The notes: generated by a model not told the origin, from the letters alone. DNA of 64,000 nt from Phyllobacterium sp. YR531 (GCF_000282595.1 NZ_AKIZ01000019.1:1-64000); one strand, 5' to 3'; shown: positions 1-10,137, counted from the stretch's first letter. Program-made: numbers and translations.

Positions 1-52
1 CCAAAGCTGTTGGATAAGTTTCGTGATTTATTTCAGGACGACTGTTATGCGC

Positions 53-200
53 GGTTCGCCCTTCGACAAGCTCAGGAGGGCTCACCATGAGGAGGGTGGG
101 ATGGGGGCAGGGAGACCCGATTTGCAACGGTGGCGACAATCTATGCAATCGACATACCTTCCTCATGGTGAGCCCTCCTGAGCTTGTCGAAGGGCGAACC
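53..200. repeat. Bru-RS-like palindromic repeat, copy 1
   Basis: Two perfect 41-bp inverted arms (53-93 and 160-200) enclose a 66-bp core. Each arm contains the string GAGGGCTCACCATGAGG or its complement. The core is homologous, in inverted orientation, to the core of the element at 51737-51860, so the two belong to one family. A degenerate partial arm (GGTCGAAGGGCAGACC) follows at about 230-250. Size and build resemble the Bru-RS palindromes of Brucella, but the assignment to that named family is inference. The element fills the space beyond the 3' end of the methyltransferase gene at 266. Short ORFs inside it are not believable genes. Confidence 0.8.
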
Positions 201-265
201 ACGCACCAAAGAAATGCGAACCCGCCTAAACTGGTCGAAGGGCAGACCATCCATAGGGCATATAC

Positions 266-1495
266 CTACTTTTTACTGAGCAATGCCACGGCTTCTACGT
301 GCGATGACCAGAGGAACTGATCGATTGGCACAACGCGATCGATCTTGTACCCGCCTTTGACGAGGATGCTCAGATCACGGGCCAGCGTAACGGGATTGCA
401 GGAAACAGCGGCCACTTTTGAAACAGACGATTTCGCGATCTCGATTGCCTGTGCTTCAGCACCGGCGCGCGGGGGATCAAAAACAAGACCATTAAACGGC
501 GCAAGTTCTCGCGCCAAAAAAGGTCTGCGGAACAAATCGCGTCGCTCCACGCTGACCGGCTTCAATCCCTGCACATACCGCACACTGCGATCAATCGCTG
601 CAACAGCACCCTGATCATTTTCGACAGCGTGAACGGAAGATTTTTCAGCGATTCTGAATGCAAAAGTGCCCGAGCCGCAAAACAAATCCAGCGTCTTCTT
701 GGCTTTGGCGAGATGTGCTGTCACCAGATCGCACATGGCCTCTTCCGCATCCGCAGTCGCCTGCAGGAAGCCGCCCGGCGGTAGAAAGACCGGCACTTTG
801 CCAAAGTGTACAAGTGGCTTTCTAGGTTCAACGATGATCTCCCCTTCGAAAGAGAGCCGTGCAAAACCTTTTTTGATTACCAGTGCCGTCAGAGCCTGCC
901 GCTTAGCAGCGTCAGGGGCACCACATCCGGATGCGGTGATGTCGAGCCCGGACGCAGTCGATGTCACCGTCAGCTTGAACGGCTTCATTCCTCCGCCCAA
1001 AACTGCCACAAGGTCTCGCAAATCATCAAGACGGGAAACGATTTCCGGCACGGTAATCGGACATTCGGCAATATCGATAAGTTCGTGGCTGAGATGCCTG
1101 TTGAAGCCGAGCACGGCTCCCCGCTCGCTGGTGCGCACTGCAAAAACGGTGCGGCGACGCGTTTCCGGAAGGCATGGCACCAAGGGATCAAGCTTGAAAA
1201 CCAGTCCCCTGCCGCCCAGCGCATCCTGAACCAGCGATCTTTTCCATTCCTGATAGGCGCTATCCTGCCAATGCTGCAATGTGCACCCGCCGCACTCCTC
1301 GAAGTGCCGGCACGAAGGAGCAACACGCTCCGGCGAAGGCTCCAGAAGCGCCATCATCGTCGCACGGCCATTTTCAAGCGCTACATTGGCGACCTCACCC
1401 GGCAGCGAAAAGGGCACATAAGCGCTTCCAGCAGCCGTGGCAGCAATGCCATCGCCACCGGCGCCCATCCGTTCAATTATTACGCGCGTGCTCAT
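266..1495 (-). CDS. TrmA/RlmD-type RNA (uracil-C5)-methyltransferase
   Basis: A 409-residue class I SAM-dependent methyltransferase of the TrmA/RlmC/RlmD family, which methylates carbon 5 of uracil in RNA. The N-terminal part looks like a TRAM-type RNA-binding domain. A cluster C62-x5-C68-x2-C71, with a fourth Cys in IAECPI near residue 145, fits the 4Fe-4S site of RlmD. The SAM motif is DLFCGSGTF, followed by VFDPPRAG and the catalytic SCNP motif near the C-terminus. It lies 12 bp downstream of tlyA and is probably co-transcribed with it, pairing two rRNA-modification enzymes. The exact target (23S U1939, U747 or tRNA U54) cannot be read from the sequence. Confidence 0.88.
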   Translation of the reverse strand: MSTRVIIERMGAGGDGIAATAAGSAYVPFSLPGEVANVALENGRATMMALLEPSPERVAPSCRHFEECGGCTLQHWQDSAYQEWKRSLVQDALGGRGLVFKLDPLVPCLPETRRRTVFAVRTSERGAVLGFNRHLSHELIDIAECPITVPEIVSRLDDLRDLVAVLGGGMKPFKLTVTSTASGLDITASGCGAPDAAKRQALTALVIKKGFARLSFEGEIIVEPRKPLVHFGKVPVFLPPGGFLQATADAEEAMCDLVTAHLAKAKKTLDLFCGSGTFAFRIAEKSSVHAVENDQGAVAAIDRSVRYVQGLKPVSVERRDLFRRPFLARELAPFNGLVFDPPRAGAEAQAIEIAKSSVSKVAAVSCNPVTLARDLSILVKGGYKIDRVVPIDQFLWSSHVEAVALLSKK

Positions 1496-1507
1496 TGATA
1501 TGTCTTT

Positions 1508-2242
1508 TCAGTTTTTGCTTTTAATGCCGGCAAGAAGAAATTCGCGATTGCCGTCACCACCCTCTATGGGTGAAGGGCAAAGCCCTAGTGCTTCCCAGCC
1601 CGGCAATTGATCCAGCCAGTCTCTTAGATCATTTGCAACGCGAATCCCATCCTCTGGATTGCGCAAAATGCCGCCCTTGCCAATTGCCTCCCGTCCAGCT
1701 TCGAATTGCGGCTTGACCAGCAGCACACAATGAGCACCTTTTTCTGCCAATTCGAGTGCGGGTGGTAAGGCCAGCTTCAGAGAAATGAAGCTCACATCGG
1801 AAACCACAAGGCTCACTGGCATCCCAACCAGATGATCACGCGTCAGGGTACGCGCATTGAGATTTTCAAGGTTGGTAACTCGCGGCTCAGCCTGAAGGGT
1901 TTGATGCAATTGACCAGACCCTACATCAACCGCAATCACATGTTGCGCACCTCGTTCAAGCAAAACCTGCGTGAAACCACCAGTTGACGCACCGATGTCC
2001 AAAGCCGTTCCTGTAACCTTGATCGCAAACTGATCCAGTCCTGCAATGAGTTTCAAGGCGGCGCGGGAAACATAGGCGCTTGCAGGATCGTCCACGGCGA
2101 TCGCTGCCGTCTCCGCAATCGGAGCGCCGGGCTTGGTGAATACAGCTCCATCAACCTTTACGGTACCGCGCACAATTGCATCCCGTGCCCGCGAGCGCGT
2201 GGCAAAAAGGCCCTTTTCGACGAGAAGTTGATCGAGCCGCAT
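1508..2242 (-). CDS. tlyA: TlyA family rRNA (cytidine-2'-O)-methyltransferase
   Basis: A 244-residue protein, close to the usual TlyA length. The N-terminal 60 residues form an S4 RNA-binding domain (MRLDQLLVEKGLF... start, then the TVKVDG turn). An FtsJ-like Rossmann methyltransferase domain follows, with ALDIGASTGGF as the SAM motif and VSDVSFIS as the later motif. TlyA proteins 2'-O-methylate cytidines in 16S and/or 23S rRNA. The gene starts 9 bp after the dxs stop and is followed closely by another RNA methyltransferase, so the three probably share a transcript. dxs-tlyA linkage is common in Hyphomicrobiales. Confidence 0.92.
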   Translation of the reverse strand: MRLDQLLVEKGLFATRSRARDAIVRGTVKVDGAVFTKPGAPIAETAAIAVDDPASAYVSRAALKLIAGLDQFAIKVTGTALDIGASTGGFTQVLLERGAQHVIAVDVGSGQLHQTLQAEPRVTNLENLNARTLTRDHLVGMPVSLVVSDVSFISLKLALPPALELAEKGAHCVLLVKPQFEAGREAIGKGGILRNPEDGIRVANDLRDWLDQLPGWEALGLCPSPIEGGDGNREFLLAGIKSKN

Positions 2243-2251
2243 CAGCCGATC

Positions 2252-4171
2252 TCAGGCACGGGCCGGCGCAACCATATAATCCCGTCCGAGCGCCCCAAAC
2301 ACCGCTTGAACTATGCCGGCACTGTCGAGACCAGCACGAGCATAAAGAACCTCTGGCTTGGCATGATCCAGATAAATATCCGGAAGCACCAGTGTGCGGA
2401 CACGCAGGCCATGGTCAAGAAGACCATCGCGACTGAGGAAATGGAGGACGTGGGAAGCAAAACCACCAATAGCTCCTTCTTCCACAGTCACCAACACTTC
2501 GTGTTCACGAGCTAGACGGCGTATCAAATCCTCGTCCAGCGGCTTTGCGAAGCGTGCATCAGCCACAGTTGTGGAAAGACCTGACGCGCTGAGCTCATCA
2601 GCGGCTGTCAGACATTCGGCCAAACGCGTACCAAATGACAATAGAGCAACTTTGCTGCCCTCACGGACGGTGCGTCCCTTGCCAATTTCGAGAATGCTCC
2701 CGCGTTCAGGCAGTTCAATGCCAATTCCATCACCGCGCGGATAACGGAAGGAAATCGGACCTGCATCATATTCAGCTGCGGTACGCACCATGTGACGCAG
2801 CTCGGCTTCATCCGAGGCCGCCATGACAACAAATCCTGGAAGGGCTGCAAGAAAGCCCGTATCAAACGAACCCGCATGCGTTGCTCCGTCTGCACCGACA
2901 AGTCCTGCGCGGTCAATCGGAAAACGTACCGGCAGGTTTTGCAGGGATACATCGTGCACGACCTGATCGTAACCACGCTGCAGGAAGGTAGAGTAGATTG
3001 CCGCGAAAGGCTTCAGCCCCTCGCTGGCAAGTCCGGCGGCAAAAGTAACCGCGTGCTGTTCTGCAATCCCCACATCAAATGTGCGGTCGGGAAAGACTTC
3101 ACCAAACAAATCAAGTCCCGTGCCCCCCGGCATGGCGGCAGTGACAGCGACGATCCTGTCATCATGGCGCGCTTCTTCTATCAGGCTGGTCGCAAAAATC
3201 TTGGTATAGCTTGGCGCATTTGCAGGTGGTTTTGCCTGCGCGCCGGTGATCACATCGAACTTGTTTACACCGTGATATTTATCCGCAGATGCTTCGGCAG
3301 GAGCGTATCCTTTGCCTTTCTGTGTCACCACATGAATAAGGACAGGGCCATCCATGGTGTCACGCACATTCTTCAGCACCGGCAAAAGATGGTCCAGATT
3401 GTGACCATCGATAGGACCTACATAGTAAAATCCCAGCTCTTCAAACATGGTGCCGCCAGTCCAGAAGGCACGGGCATATTCTTCCGAGCGCCGCGCCTTT
3501 TCCTGCAGAAATTTTGGCAATTTCTTGGCTAGCTGCTTTGCTGTTTCGCGGAACGAACGATAAGCTTTGCCTGAAACGAGCCGCGCCAGATAGGCACTCA
3601 TGGCTCCCGTGGGCGGCGCGATAGACATATCATTATCATTGAGGATCACGATAAGCCGCGCGTCCAGTGCACCCGCATTATTCATCGCCTCATAGGCCAT
3701 GCCTGCTGACATAGCTCCATCACCAATCACAGAGACGACATTGCGCTTGATGCCGGCAAGATCACTTGCGACGGCCATGCCAAGCCCAGCTGAAATCGAA
3801 GTCGAGGAATGCGCGGCCCCGAAAGGATCGTAGTCACTTTCGCTGCGCTTGGTGAAACCGGAAAGACCACCCTCCTGTCGCAAGGTACGAATACGCTCAC
3901 GGCGGCCGGTCAAAATCTTGTGCGGATAAGCCTGATGACCAACATCCCAGATAATGCGATCATGCGGCGTGTCGAAAACATGGTGCAAGGCAACCGTCAG
4001 TTCGACAACGCCCAGCCCGGCACCAAGATGCCCGCCAGTTGTCGATACCGCGTCGATCAGCTCTGTCCGAAGCTCTTGCGCCAGTTGTGGCAGATCGGAT
4101 TCCGGCAAAGCTCGTAGCTCCGAGGGAATATTCACACGATCCAACAGTGGCGTTTCAGGCTTCTTGTTCAC
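2252..4171 (-). CDS. dxs: 1-deoxy-D-xylulose-5-phosphate synthase
   Basis: A 639-residue thiamine-diphosphate enzyme that condenses pyruvate and glyceraldehyde 3-phosphate to DXP, the first step of the MEP isoprenoid pathway. Visible motifs are [16 protein letters not shown], the ThDP/Mg site [13 protein letters not shown] with NDNDMSIA, the catalytic Glu region [17 protein letters not shown], and the transketolase C-terminal domain (VEEGAIGGF). Length is normal for the family. The pathway kinase IspE is in the same window (35667-36551), and products feed the polyprenyl synthase (32185) and UbiA (22078). About 100 bp separate it from the upstream pirin gene. Confidence 0.97.
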   Translation of the reverse strand: MNKKPETPLLDRVNIPSELRALPESDLPQLAQELRTELIDAVSTTGGHLGAGLGVVELTVALHHVFDTPHDRIIWDVGHQAYPHKILTGRRERIRTLRQEGGLSGFTKRSESDYDPFGAAHSSTSISAGLGMAVASDLAGIKRNVVSVIGDGAMSAGMAYEAMNNAGALDARLIVILNDNDMSIAPPTGAMSAYLARLVSGKAYRSFRETAKQLAKKLPKFLQEKARRSEEYARAFWTGGTMFEELGFYYVGPIDGHNLDHLLPVLKNVRDTMDGPVLIHVVTQKGKGYAPAEASADKYHGVNKFDVITGAQAKPPANAPSYTKIFATSLIEEARHDDRIVAVTAAMPGGTGLDLFGEVFPDRTFDVGIAEQHAVTFAAGLASEGLKPFAAIYSTFLQRGYDQVVHDVSLQNLPVRFPIDRAGLVGADGATHAGSFDTGFLAALPGFVVMAASDEAELRHMVRTAAEYDAGPISFRYPRGDGIGIELPERGSILEIGKGRTVREGSKVALLSFGTRLAECLTAADELSASGLSTTVADARFAKPLDEDLIRRLAREHEVLVTVEEGAIGGFASHVLHFLSRDGLLDHGLRVRTLVLPDIYLDHAKPEVLYARAGLDSAGIVQAVFGALGRDYMVAPARA

Positions 4172-4271
4172 TATCCAAATTCCAGTTTCAAATTCTAAAG
4201 TCTACCGGATGGGCGTTGTCCTAGAGCAATTTTCAGAGACCGGCAAGCAGACGGGTTAACGACAGCTCACG

Positions 4272-5195
4272 TCAATTTTCAGGCAAGGGTATAAACTCTT
4301 CCTCGTCGCCGGGCACGATATCAAAGCGGCCAGTCCGCCATTCCTCTTTCGCCTGCTCGATACGTTCTTTTGAAGAGGAGACAAAATTCCACCAGATATA
4401 CCGCTTCGAGGACAAGGTGGCGCCGCCGAAAAGCATGAAGTGTGCGCCTTCGGGTGCAGAGATAATAATTTCGTCGCCGGGCCGGAACGCCAGGAGGCGA
4501 TCTGCAGGAAAAATCTGGCCTGCAATCTCAACCGGTCCATCCAGTGTGTAAATGGCGCGCTCTTCTGCAGCATGTGCAGGTATCTGGATATGCGCGCCGG
4601 GCTGCAGGCGAATATCCACATAAAGCGTTTCCGCATGCTGTTTTACCTTAGAGCTTGCGCCGTGGAACTCACCCATGACGACGCGCCCGTTAAAGCCTGC
4701 CTCTTCCAATGTTGGCAGTAGGCCTGCTTCCGTATTTGCAAAGGTTGGATCAATCTCTTCCAGATGATCCGGCAGCGCAAGCCACGTTTGCAAACCCGAG
4801 ATGGGCAATGGCTGGGTGCGCAATTCTTCCGGGGAACGCTCGGAGTGAACGATCCCCCGACCGGCTGTCATCAGATTCACGTCGCCGGGCTTGATGACCA
4901 TTTCCGTTCCCAGACTGTCGCGGTGGCGTATATTGCCATCGAACAGGTACGTTACGGTCGACAAGCCGATATGAGGATGCGGACGGACATCCAGCGGATC
5001 GGTTGGGCGCAGAATCGCCGGGCCCATGCGGTCAAAAAATATGAATGGCCCGACCAGACGGCGCTTTGCCGTGGGCAGCGCGCGGCGTACTTCCAACCCG
5101 CCAATATCACTGGTGCGCGGTATGATCAGCGTTTCGATAGAATCGACGGCGATGGCATCGCCGGGTTCGGGATCGTTGCCGGGGAAAAAGCTCAT
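4272..5195 (-). CDS. Pirin family protein
   Basis: A 307-residue bicupin of the pirin family. The N-terminal cupin carries the conserved RPHPHIGLSTVTYLF stretch (metal-binding His) and GDVNLMTAGRGIVHSER; the C-terminal cupin contains FRPGDEIIISAPEGAHFMLFGG. Bacterial pirins are described as quercetin dioxygenases or as modulators of metabolic enzymes, but the substrate here cannot be inferred. It sits between xseB and dxs on the same strand with gaps of 71 and 100 bp, so membership of the same operon is possible but not shown. Confidence 0.88.
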   Translation of the reverse strand: MSFFPGNDPEPGDAIAVDSIETLIIPRTSDIGGLEVRRALPTAKRRLVGPFIFFDRMGPAILRPTDPLDVRPHPHIGLSTVTYLFDGNIRHRDSLGTEMVIKPGDVNLMTAGRGIVHSERSPEELRTQPLPISGLQTWLALPDHLEEIDPTFANTEAGLLPTLEEAGFNGRVVMGEFHGASSKVKQHAETLYVDIRLQPGAHIQIPAHAAEERAIYTLDGPVEIAGQIFPADRLLAFRPGDEIIISAPEGAHFMLFGGATLSSKRYIWWNFVSSSKERIEQAKEEWRTGRFDIVPGDEEEFIPLPEN

Positions 5196-5266
5196 AAGGC
5201 ACAGCTCCAGACTGTTGAAGCCTTACCATAACCGCAGACGGACAAGCTGAACAGAGCGCCCTGATG

Positions 5267-5521
5267 TCACTCCGGATCGAGCGGCTCGGTTCCTACAGGC
5301 TGGCCATCGCGGCCCAGCTTGATCTTCTCCACCTTGTCTTCAGCGGATTTCAGCAACGCATCGCAATGCTTTTTGAGGGCTTCGCCGCGCTCATAGATAC
5401 GGATCGATTGTTCCAGCGGAACATCGCCGCGCTCCAGATCATCAACAATCTTTTCAAGCTGATCGAGCGCCTGTTCGAAGCTCATGGCAGCGATATCGGA
5501 GTTATTGGGTGTATCGGCCAT
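5267..5521 (-). CDS. xseB: Exodeoxyribonuclease VII small subunit
   Basis: An 84-residue protein with the XseB signature: [25 protein letters not shown], then a second helix [25 protein letters not shown]. It forms the helical-hairpin small subunit that binds the catalytic XseA subunit and degrades single-stranded DNA. The start codon is 3 bp beyond the stop of the upstream deacetylase gene, implying translational coupling. An HDAC-like gene followed by xseB and dxs is a familiar alphaproteobacterial arrangement. Confidence 0.93.
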   Translation of the reverse strand: MADTPNNSDIAAMSFEQALDQLEKIVDDLERGDVPLEQSIRIYERGEALKKHCDALLKSAEDKVEKIKLGRDGQPVGTEPLDPE

Positions 5522-5524
5522 TGG

Positions 5525-6451
5525 TCATCCTTCCATCAAGCGTTTGATATGAGCACCCGCTGAGAGCGACATACCCTTGAGGTCGTACCCGCCTTCAAGA
5601 AGGCTGACAAGCCGGTTTGATGCGTAGCTCCCAGCTCTTTCCATCAGCTTGCCGGTTGCCCAGTCAAAATCATCCTCATTCAGATTTATTTCTGCCAATG
5701 GATCGCGATGATGTGCATCAAAGCCAGCAGAGATAATGATCAGCTCGGGCTGGAAAGCGTCGAGCGATGGCAGAATACGAGTGTTGAACGCCTCGCGGAA
5801 GTGATCACTGCCAGTGTCCGGATCAAGTGGCGCATTGACGATATTACCCGCACCCGTTTCACTTTTGGCACCTGAACCCGGATAGAGCGGCATCTGATGC
5901 GTAGAACAATACAGCACGGACGGGTCTTCCCAGAAGATGTCCTGCGTACCATTGCCATGGTGCACATCCCAATCGACAATAGCGACCCGCTCGACCCCAT
6001 GCAACTTTTGCGCGTGACGGGCGGCAATTGCGGCATTGTTGAACAGGCAGAAACCCATGGCCTTGTCACGTTCAGCGTGATGACCCGGTGGTCTTGATGC
6101 CACAAATACGCTGTCTGCCTTACCTGTAAAAACATCATCAACAGCCGCGTTTGCAGCCCCGATGGCCGTAAGGGCGGCTTGCCAGCTTTTTGGGCTGACG
6201 GTTGTATCCGAATCAACCCTCGTTAGCCCCGCTTCCGGTATCGTCGCACGTACACGTTCCAAATAGGATTCGGGATGAGCATAAAGAATGGTCGCTTCAT
6301 CACCCATCGGAGCTTGGACCCGGTCCAATCCGTCAAACGCGCTATCACTCAAAACCTTGCCGAGTGCACGCAAGCGATCTGGCCGTTCGGGATGTCCCGC
6401 AGGCGTCAGATGTTCAAGATAGATTGGGTGGGTATAGAGACGTGTGACCAT
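5525..6451 (-). CDS. Histone deacetylase family protein (acetylpolyamine/acetoin-type amidohydrolase)
   Basis: A 308-residue zinc amidohydrolase of the arginase/deacetylase fold. Motifs: RPPGHHAERDKAMGFC (catalytic His pair), VDWDVHHGNGTQ (Zn-ligand Asp and His), STHQMPLYPG, ISAGFDAHHRDPL (second Zn Asp) and LEGGYDL. I chose the ATG at 6451 because it has GGGAG 7 bases upstream and matches the usual MVTRLYTHP start; an in-frame ATG at 6508 would add 19 atypical residues. Bacterial members deacetylate polyamines, acetoin-related compounds or lysines, so the substrate is unknown. It is translationally close to xseB. Confidence 0.9.
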   Translation of the reverse strand: MVTRLYTHPIYLEHLTPAGHPERPDRLRALGKVLSDSAFDGLDRVQAPMGDEATILYAHPESYLERVRATIPEAGLTRVDSDTTVSPKSWQAALTAIGAANAAVDDVFTGKADSVFVASRPPGHHAERDKAMGFCLFNNAAIAARHAQKLHGVERVAIVDWDVHHGNGTQDIFWEDPSVLYCSTHQMPLYPGSGAKSETGAGNIVNAPLDPDTGSDHFREAFNTRILPSLDAFQPELIIISAGFDAHHRDPLAEINLNEDDFDWATGKLMERAGSYASNRLVSLLEGGYDLKGMSLSAGAHIKRLMEG

Positions 6452-6540
6452 GAGCACTCCCGGCAACAAATACGAAGGGGCCATGCAAATCTGCACAGCC
6501 CCTCTCAACTATACAAGTACCAAACTGCGAGTTTTATTTT

Positions 6541-7824
6541 TCAGGCCTGTTCCAACGCGTGAGCCAGATCCGCAATCAGGTCGTCTGGGTGCTCAATGCC
6601 GATGGACAAGCGGATAGTTGAATCGAGCACCCCAATACGCTGGCGGACATCAAGCGGCACGCCGGAATGAGTCATGGTTGCCGGATGACTGGCCAGCGAT
6701 TCCGTACCGCCAAGACTGACCGCCAGCTTCAATATCTGCAATGCGTTGAGAAATTTAAAAGCTGCTGGCTGCCCGCCGCGAATATCAAACGAGAATGTCG
6801 AGCCAGCACCCGTGCATTGTGCGGCAAAGGTTTTACCCAGCGGCGATGACGGGTCATGGTAGGGCAGATAGTGAATTTTCTCGACCTTGGGGTGATCGCG
6901 CAAAAAGTCAGCGATTGCCAGCGCATTGGTATTGGCTTTTTCCATGCGGATGCTGAGGGTTTCAAGCGAACGACCCAACATCCAGCAGGAGTGCGGATCA
7001 AGCTGCGTGCCGATGGCACCACGTAGGGCCTTCACCTGTTTCATGACTGCTTTGGAGCCGAGGGCAGCGCCTGCGATAAGATCAGAATGGCCGCCGACAT
7101 ATTTGGTCAACGAGTAAAGTGAAATGTCTGCGCCATGTTCGATTGGACGCTGAAACACCGGGCCGAGCAAAGTATTGTCGCAGGCGATGACAGGACGGTG
7201 CCCCTGCTGCTGCCCAATCACTTCTGCAATACGGCGGATCATCGCAACGTCGACGAGGCTGTTGGTGGGATTGGCGGGAGTCTCGATGAGAATGACCGAA
7301 ACCCGTCCCTTTTTCATAGCTTCATCCGCCGCGCTTTGAACTGACGCTTCGTTGACACCGTCCGCAAAGCCGACAGCAGCGACGCCCATATTCAGGAAGG
7401 TCTTGGCAAGCAGAGTTTCCGTACCGCCATAAAGCGGTTGTGAGTGCAAGACTGCATCCCCTGGACGGACAAAGGCCAACAAAGTTGTCGCTATTGCCGA
7501 CATGCCGGACGAAAACAATGCGCAGCTTTCCGTACGCTCGTAGACAGCAAGCCGGTCTTCGACAATCTCGCTATTGGGATGGTTGAAACGAGAGTAGACC
7601 AGACCCGCACCAGTACCTGCTGGCGGTTCGCGCCGGCCTGAGACGAAATCAAAAAAGTCCCGCCCCTCTTCTGCTGACTTGAAGACAAATGTGGATGTGA
7701 GGAATACGGGCGGCTTCACCGCCCCTTCGGACAATTCTGGATCATACCCGTAGTTCAGCATCAGGGTTTCCGGATGCAATTCGTGATTACCGATACGGGT
7801 CTTTGAAGGATGTGGTGCAGTCAT
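6541..7824 (-). CDS. Cys/Met metabolism PLP-dependent enzyme (cystathionine gamma-synthase/lyase family)
   Basis: A 427-residue fold-type I PLP enzyme. The Schiff-base lysine lies in [17 protein letters not shown]. Other family marks are [14 protein letters not shown] near residues 105-120, YGGTETLL for phosphate binding, and the C-terminal [17 protein letters not shown] with [13 protein letters not shown]. It could be a cystathionine gamma-synthase, cystathionine lyase or methionine gamma-lyase, and sequence reading does not decide between them. About 100 bp containing a hairpin separate it from the upstream ribB gene. Confidence 0.88.
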   Translation of the reverse strand: MTAPHPSKTRIGNHELHPETLMLNYGYDPELSEGAVKPPVFLTSTFVFKSAEEGRDFFDFVSGRREPPAGTGAGLVYSRFNHPNSEIVEDRLAVYERTESCALFSSGMSAIATTLLAFVRPGDAVLHSQPLYGGTETLLAKTFLNMGVAAVGFADGVNEASVQSAADEAMKKGRVSVILIETPANPTNSLVDVAMIRRIAEVIGQQQGHRPVIACDNTLLGPVFQRPIEHGADISLYSLTKYVGGHSDLIAGAALGSKAVMKQVKALRGAIGTQLDPHSCWMLGRSLETLSIRMEKANTNALAIADFLRDHPKVEKIHYLPYHDPSSPLGKTFAAQCTGAGSTFSFDIRGGQPAAFKFLNALQILKLAVSLGGTESLASHPATMTHSGVPLDVRQRIGVLDSTIRLSIGIEHPDDLIADLAHALEQA

Positions 7825-7865
7825 AATGCTTCCTCGCTAAGCGTGGCGTTCGCGGCGAGGTTATA

Positions 7866-7909
7866 GCAAAGCTGGCGACTATTCCTTGCAAATATGCTGC
7901 CAGCTTCGC
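7866..7909. other. Intergenic hairpin between ribB and the PLP-enzyme gene
   Basis: Arms GCAAAGCTGGC (7866-7876) and GCCAGCTTCGC (7899-7909) pair over 11 bp with one G-A to G-C difference, around a 22-base loop. There is no T-run after it on the minus strand, so it is not a textbook terminator. It could attenuate read-through from ribB. It does not match the SAM-II riboswitch pattern that I looked for upstream of this methionine-type gene. Confidence 0.35.
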
Positions 7910-7923
7910 AATTCTACGAAAGT

Positions 7924-9027
7924 TTAAATGATATCGGTTTTGGTGATCTGGATGCCAAAGCCTTCGAGCCCTACATAATGGCGCTCACGCGAGGCCAGAA
8001 GCCGGATCGATGTTATTCCCAGATCTTTCAATATCTGCGCACCAAGACCAATCTGCCGCCATTCTTCGTCACGCACGCGCGCTTCCGCATGGGCCTCGCG
8101 CTCTTGCAGCGAAGCACGATTGCGATCATCTTCACGCCCAACCCCGACAGAGCCCTCGCGCAGATAAACAATCACTCCGCGCTTCTCCTCGGCAATGCGC
8201 TTCATGATGCTATCCAGCGTGTTGCGCGTGCCGAAAACATCACTGAGCACATCTTCGCGCTGCAGGCGGACAGGCACGTCTTCGCCATCGCGAATATCTC
8301 CATAAACGATGGCGGCGTGGTGCATAGGCTCCCATGGGAGTGCATAGGTGATGGCTTTTGCAGTTCCTGCACAAGTATCGATTTCGTATTCGCCAATACG
8401 TTCGATCAGCGTTTCCTTGCGCTGGCGGTAGGCAATGAGATCAGCGACCGTAACCTGTTGCAGATTATGTGTTTCGGCAAAGCTCGAAACCTGTGGTCCG
8501 CGCATCACGGTTCCATCATCGTTCACCAATTCACAGATTACGCCCACGGGCGGCAGACCGGCAAGTTTACACAAATCCACTGCAGCTTCCGTATGCCCGG
8601 AACGCATCAAGACACCGCCTTCACGCGCTACCAATGGGAAGATGTGGCCCGGCCGGACGAAATCCACAGCGCCCGCATTGGGGTTTGCCAGATTGCGGGC
8701 AGTCAGCGTGCGATCTTCGGCAGAAATGCCGGTCGTCGTGCCGTGCTTATAATCGACCGTTACGGTAAAGGCCGTGGAGTGCGGCGCATCATTATCGGCT
8801 ACCATGGGCGCAAGATTCAGACGCTTGGCATGTTCCCTGGTCATTGGCGTGCAAACGATGCCCGATGTATGACGCACGATGAACGCCATCTTTTCCGGCG
8901 TGCAGTGAACTGCGGCAACGATCAAATCACCTTCATTTTCGCGACCGTCATCATCCATGACAACGACAATTTCACCACGTTCGAAGGCACGAAGTGCATC
9001 GACGACCCGCTTCTGATTATAGGCCAT
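7924..9027 (-). CDS. ribB: 3,4-dihydroxy-2-butanone-4-phosphate synthase with a degenerate GTP cyclohydrolase II-like domain
   Basis: A 367-residue protein with the two-domain RibBA layout. The N-terminal half is an intact DHBP synthase: MDDDGRENEGD at the metal/substrate site, RHTSGIVC and RSGHTEAAVDL. It makes the four-carbon precursor of lumazine from ribulose 5-phosphate. The C-terminal half aligns by position with GTP cyclohydrolase II but lacks the three zinc cysteines: where E. coli RibA has a C-D-C pattern, this protein reads EDVLSDVFGTRNT. The GCHII activity is therefore probably absent and must come from another gene. It precedes the PLP-enzyme gene and follows aroC by 15 bp. Confidence 0.92.
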   Translation of the reverse strand: MAYNQKRVVDALRAFERGEIVVVMDDDGRENEGDLIVAAVHCTPEKMAFIVRHTSGIVCTPMTREHAKRLNLAPMVADNDAPHSTAFTVTVDYKHGTTTGISAEDRTLTARNLANPNAGAVDFVRPGHIFPLVAREGGVLMRSGHTEAAVDLCKLAGLPPVGVICELVNDDGTVMRGPQVSSFAETHNLQQVTVADLIAYRQRKETLIERIGEYEIDTCAGTAKAITYALPWEPMHHAAIVYGDIRDGEDVPVRLQREDVLSDVFGTRNTLDSIMKRIAEEKRGVIVYLREGSVGVGREDDRNRASLQEREAHAEARVRDEEWRQIGLGAQILKDLGITSIRLLASRERHYVGLEGFGIQITKTDII

Positions 9028-9042
9028 GGACCAATCCTTTGA

Positions 9043-10137
9043 TTAAATGCGGCCGGTCTGGCCGCGATGTCTGAGATAATGATCTGCAATTGCACAAGCA
9101 ACCATCGCCTCGCCGATTGGGACTGCCCGTATGCCAACGCAAGGATCGTGCCTGCCCTTGGTCATCACATCCACCTGCTTGCCCTCGGCATCAATGCTTT
9201 GGCGAGGTGTGAGAATCGATGATGTTGGTTTCACTGCAAAACGAGCGACGATTGGTGCACCGCTGGAGATACCACCAAGAATGCCGCCTGCGTGGTTTGA
9301 AAGAAAAATGGGATTACCATCATTGCCCATACGCATTTCATCAGCGTTTTCCTCGCCGGTCAGCGTTGCCGCATGAAAACCATCTCCGATCTCGACGCCT
9401 TTGACTGCGTTGATCGACATGAGATAGCTGGCAATATCCTGATCAAGCTTTGCATAGACGGGCGCGCCAAGACCTGCGGGTACGTTTTCTGCTATCACCT
9501 CAATGACTGCACCAATGGACGAGCCAGCCTTGCGAATACCGTCAAGATAAGCGGCGAATGTATCCACCGAACCGGGGTCTGGCGTGAAGAAGGGGTTATT
9601 GTCGATTTCTTCCCAGTCCCAGCGGCTGTGATCTATCGAATGGACGCCCATTTTGACCAGCGCACCGCGAACGACAAGTCCGGGAACGACTTTACGGGCG
9701 ATCGCTCCGGCAGCGACGCGTGCCGCAGTTTCGCGCGCGGACGAGCGCCCGCCACCGCGATAGTCGCGAATGCCATATTTGACGTCATAGGTATAATCGG
9801 CATGGCCGGGCCGATATTGCCGGGCGATATCCCCATAATCCTTCGAGCGCTGATCGGTATTCTCGATCATCATCGATATGGGCGTACCGGTCGAAATCAT
9901 CGTGACGCCGTCGTCCTGAAGCATCACACCGGAAAGCACACGCACCTGATCGGGTTCGCGGCGCTGCGTCGTATATTTCGATTGCCCAGGTTTGCGCTTG
10001 TCAAGATAAGCCTGAATTTCGGCTTCGGTAAAAGCAATGCCGGGGGGACATCCATCCACGACACAACCAAGTGCAATTCCGTGGCTTTCACCCCAAGTAG
10101 TAACCCGAAAAAGATGACCGAATGTATTATGCGACAT
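9043..10137 (-). CDS. aroC: Chorismate synthase
   Basis: A 364-residue FMN-dependent enzyme that converts EPSP to chorismate, the last common step of aromatic biosynthesis. Signatures: [18 protein letters not shown] at the N-terminus, [18 protein letters not shown], and [13 protein letters not shown] with a catalytic Arg/His region. Length is typical. It needs reduced FMN, which makes its placement next to riboflavin gene ribB notable; both probably share one minus-strand transcript. The start ATG at 10137 matches the family start [20 protein letters not shown]. Confidence 0.97.
   Translation of the reverse strand: MSHNTFGHLFRVTTWGESHGIALGCVVDGCPPGIAFTEAEIQAYLDKRKPGQSKYTTQRREPDQVRVLSGVMLQDDGVTMISTGTPISMMIENTDQRSKDYGDIARQYRPGHADYTYDVKYGIRDYRGGGRSSARETAARVAAGAIARKVVPGLVVRGALVKMGVHSIDHSRWDWEEIDNNPFFTPDPGSVDTFAAYLDGIRKAGSSIGAVIEVIAENVPAGLGAPVYAKLDQDIASYLMSINAVKGVEIGDGFHAATLTGEENADEMRMGNDGNPIFLSNHAGGILGGISSGAPIVARFAVKPTSSILTPRQSIDAEGKQVDVMTKGRHDPCVGIRAVPIGEAMVACAIADHYLRHRGQTGRI

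Noticed and set aside
87-320. A 77-codon frame at the left edge
   Set aside because: It lies within the palindromic repeat and its translation mirrors repeat arms.
2792-3532. A 246-codon plus-strand frame opposite dxs
   Set aside because: Shadow of dxs; no plausible protein features.
7825-7923. SAM-II riboswitch upstream of the methionine-type PLP enzyme
   Set aside because: The conserved core and pseudoknot strings are absent; only a plain hairpin is present.
7894-9042. A 382-codon plus-strand frame opposite ribB
   Set aside because: It mirrors the well-supported ribB gene, has no recognisable domain and no ribosome-binding site; long antisense frames are common at this base composition.
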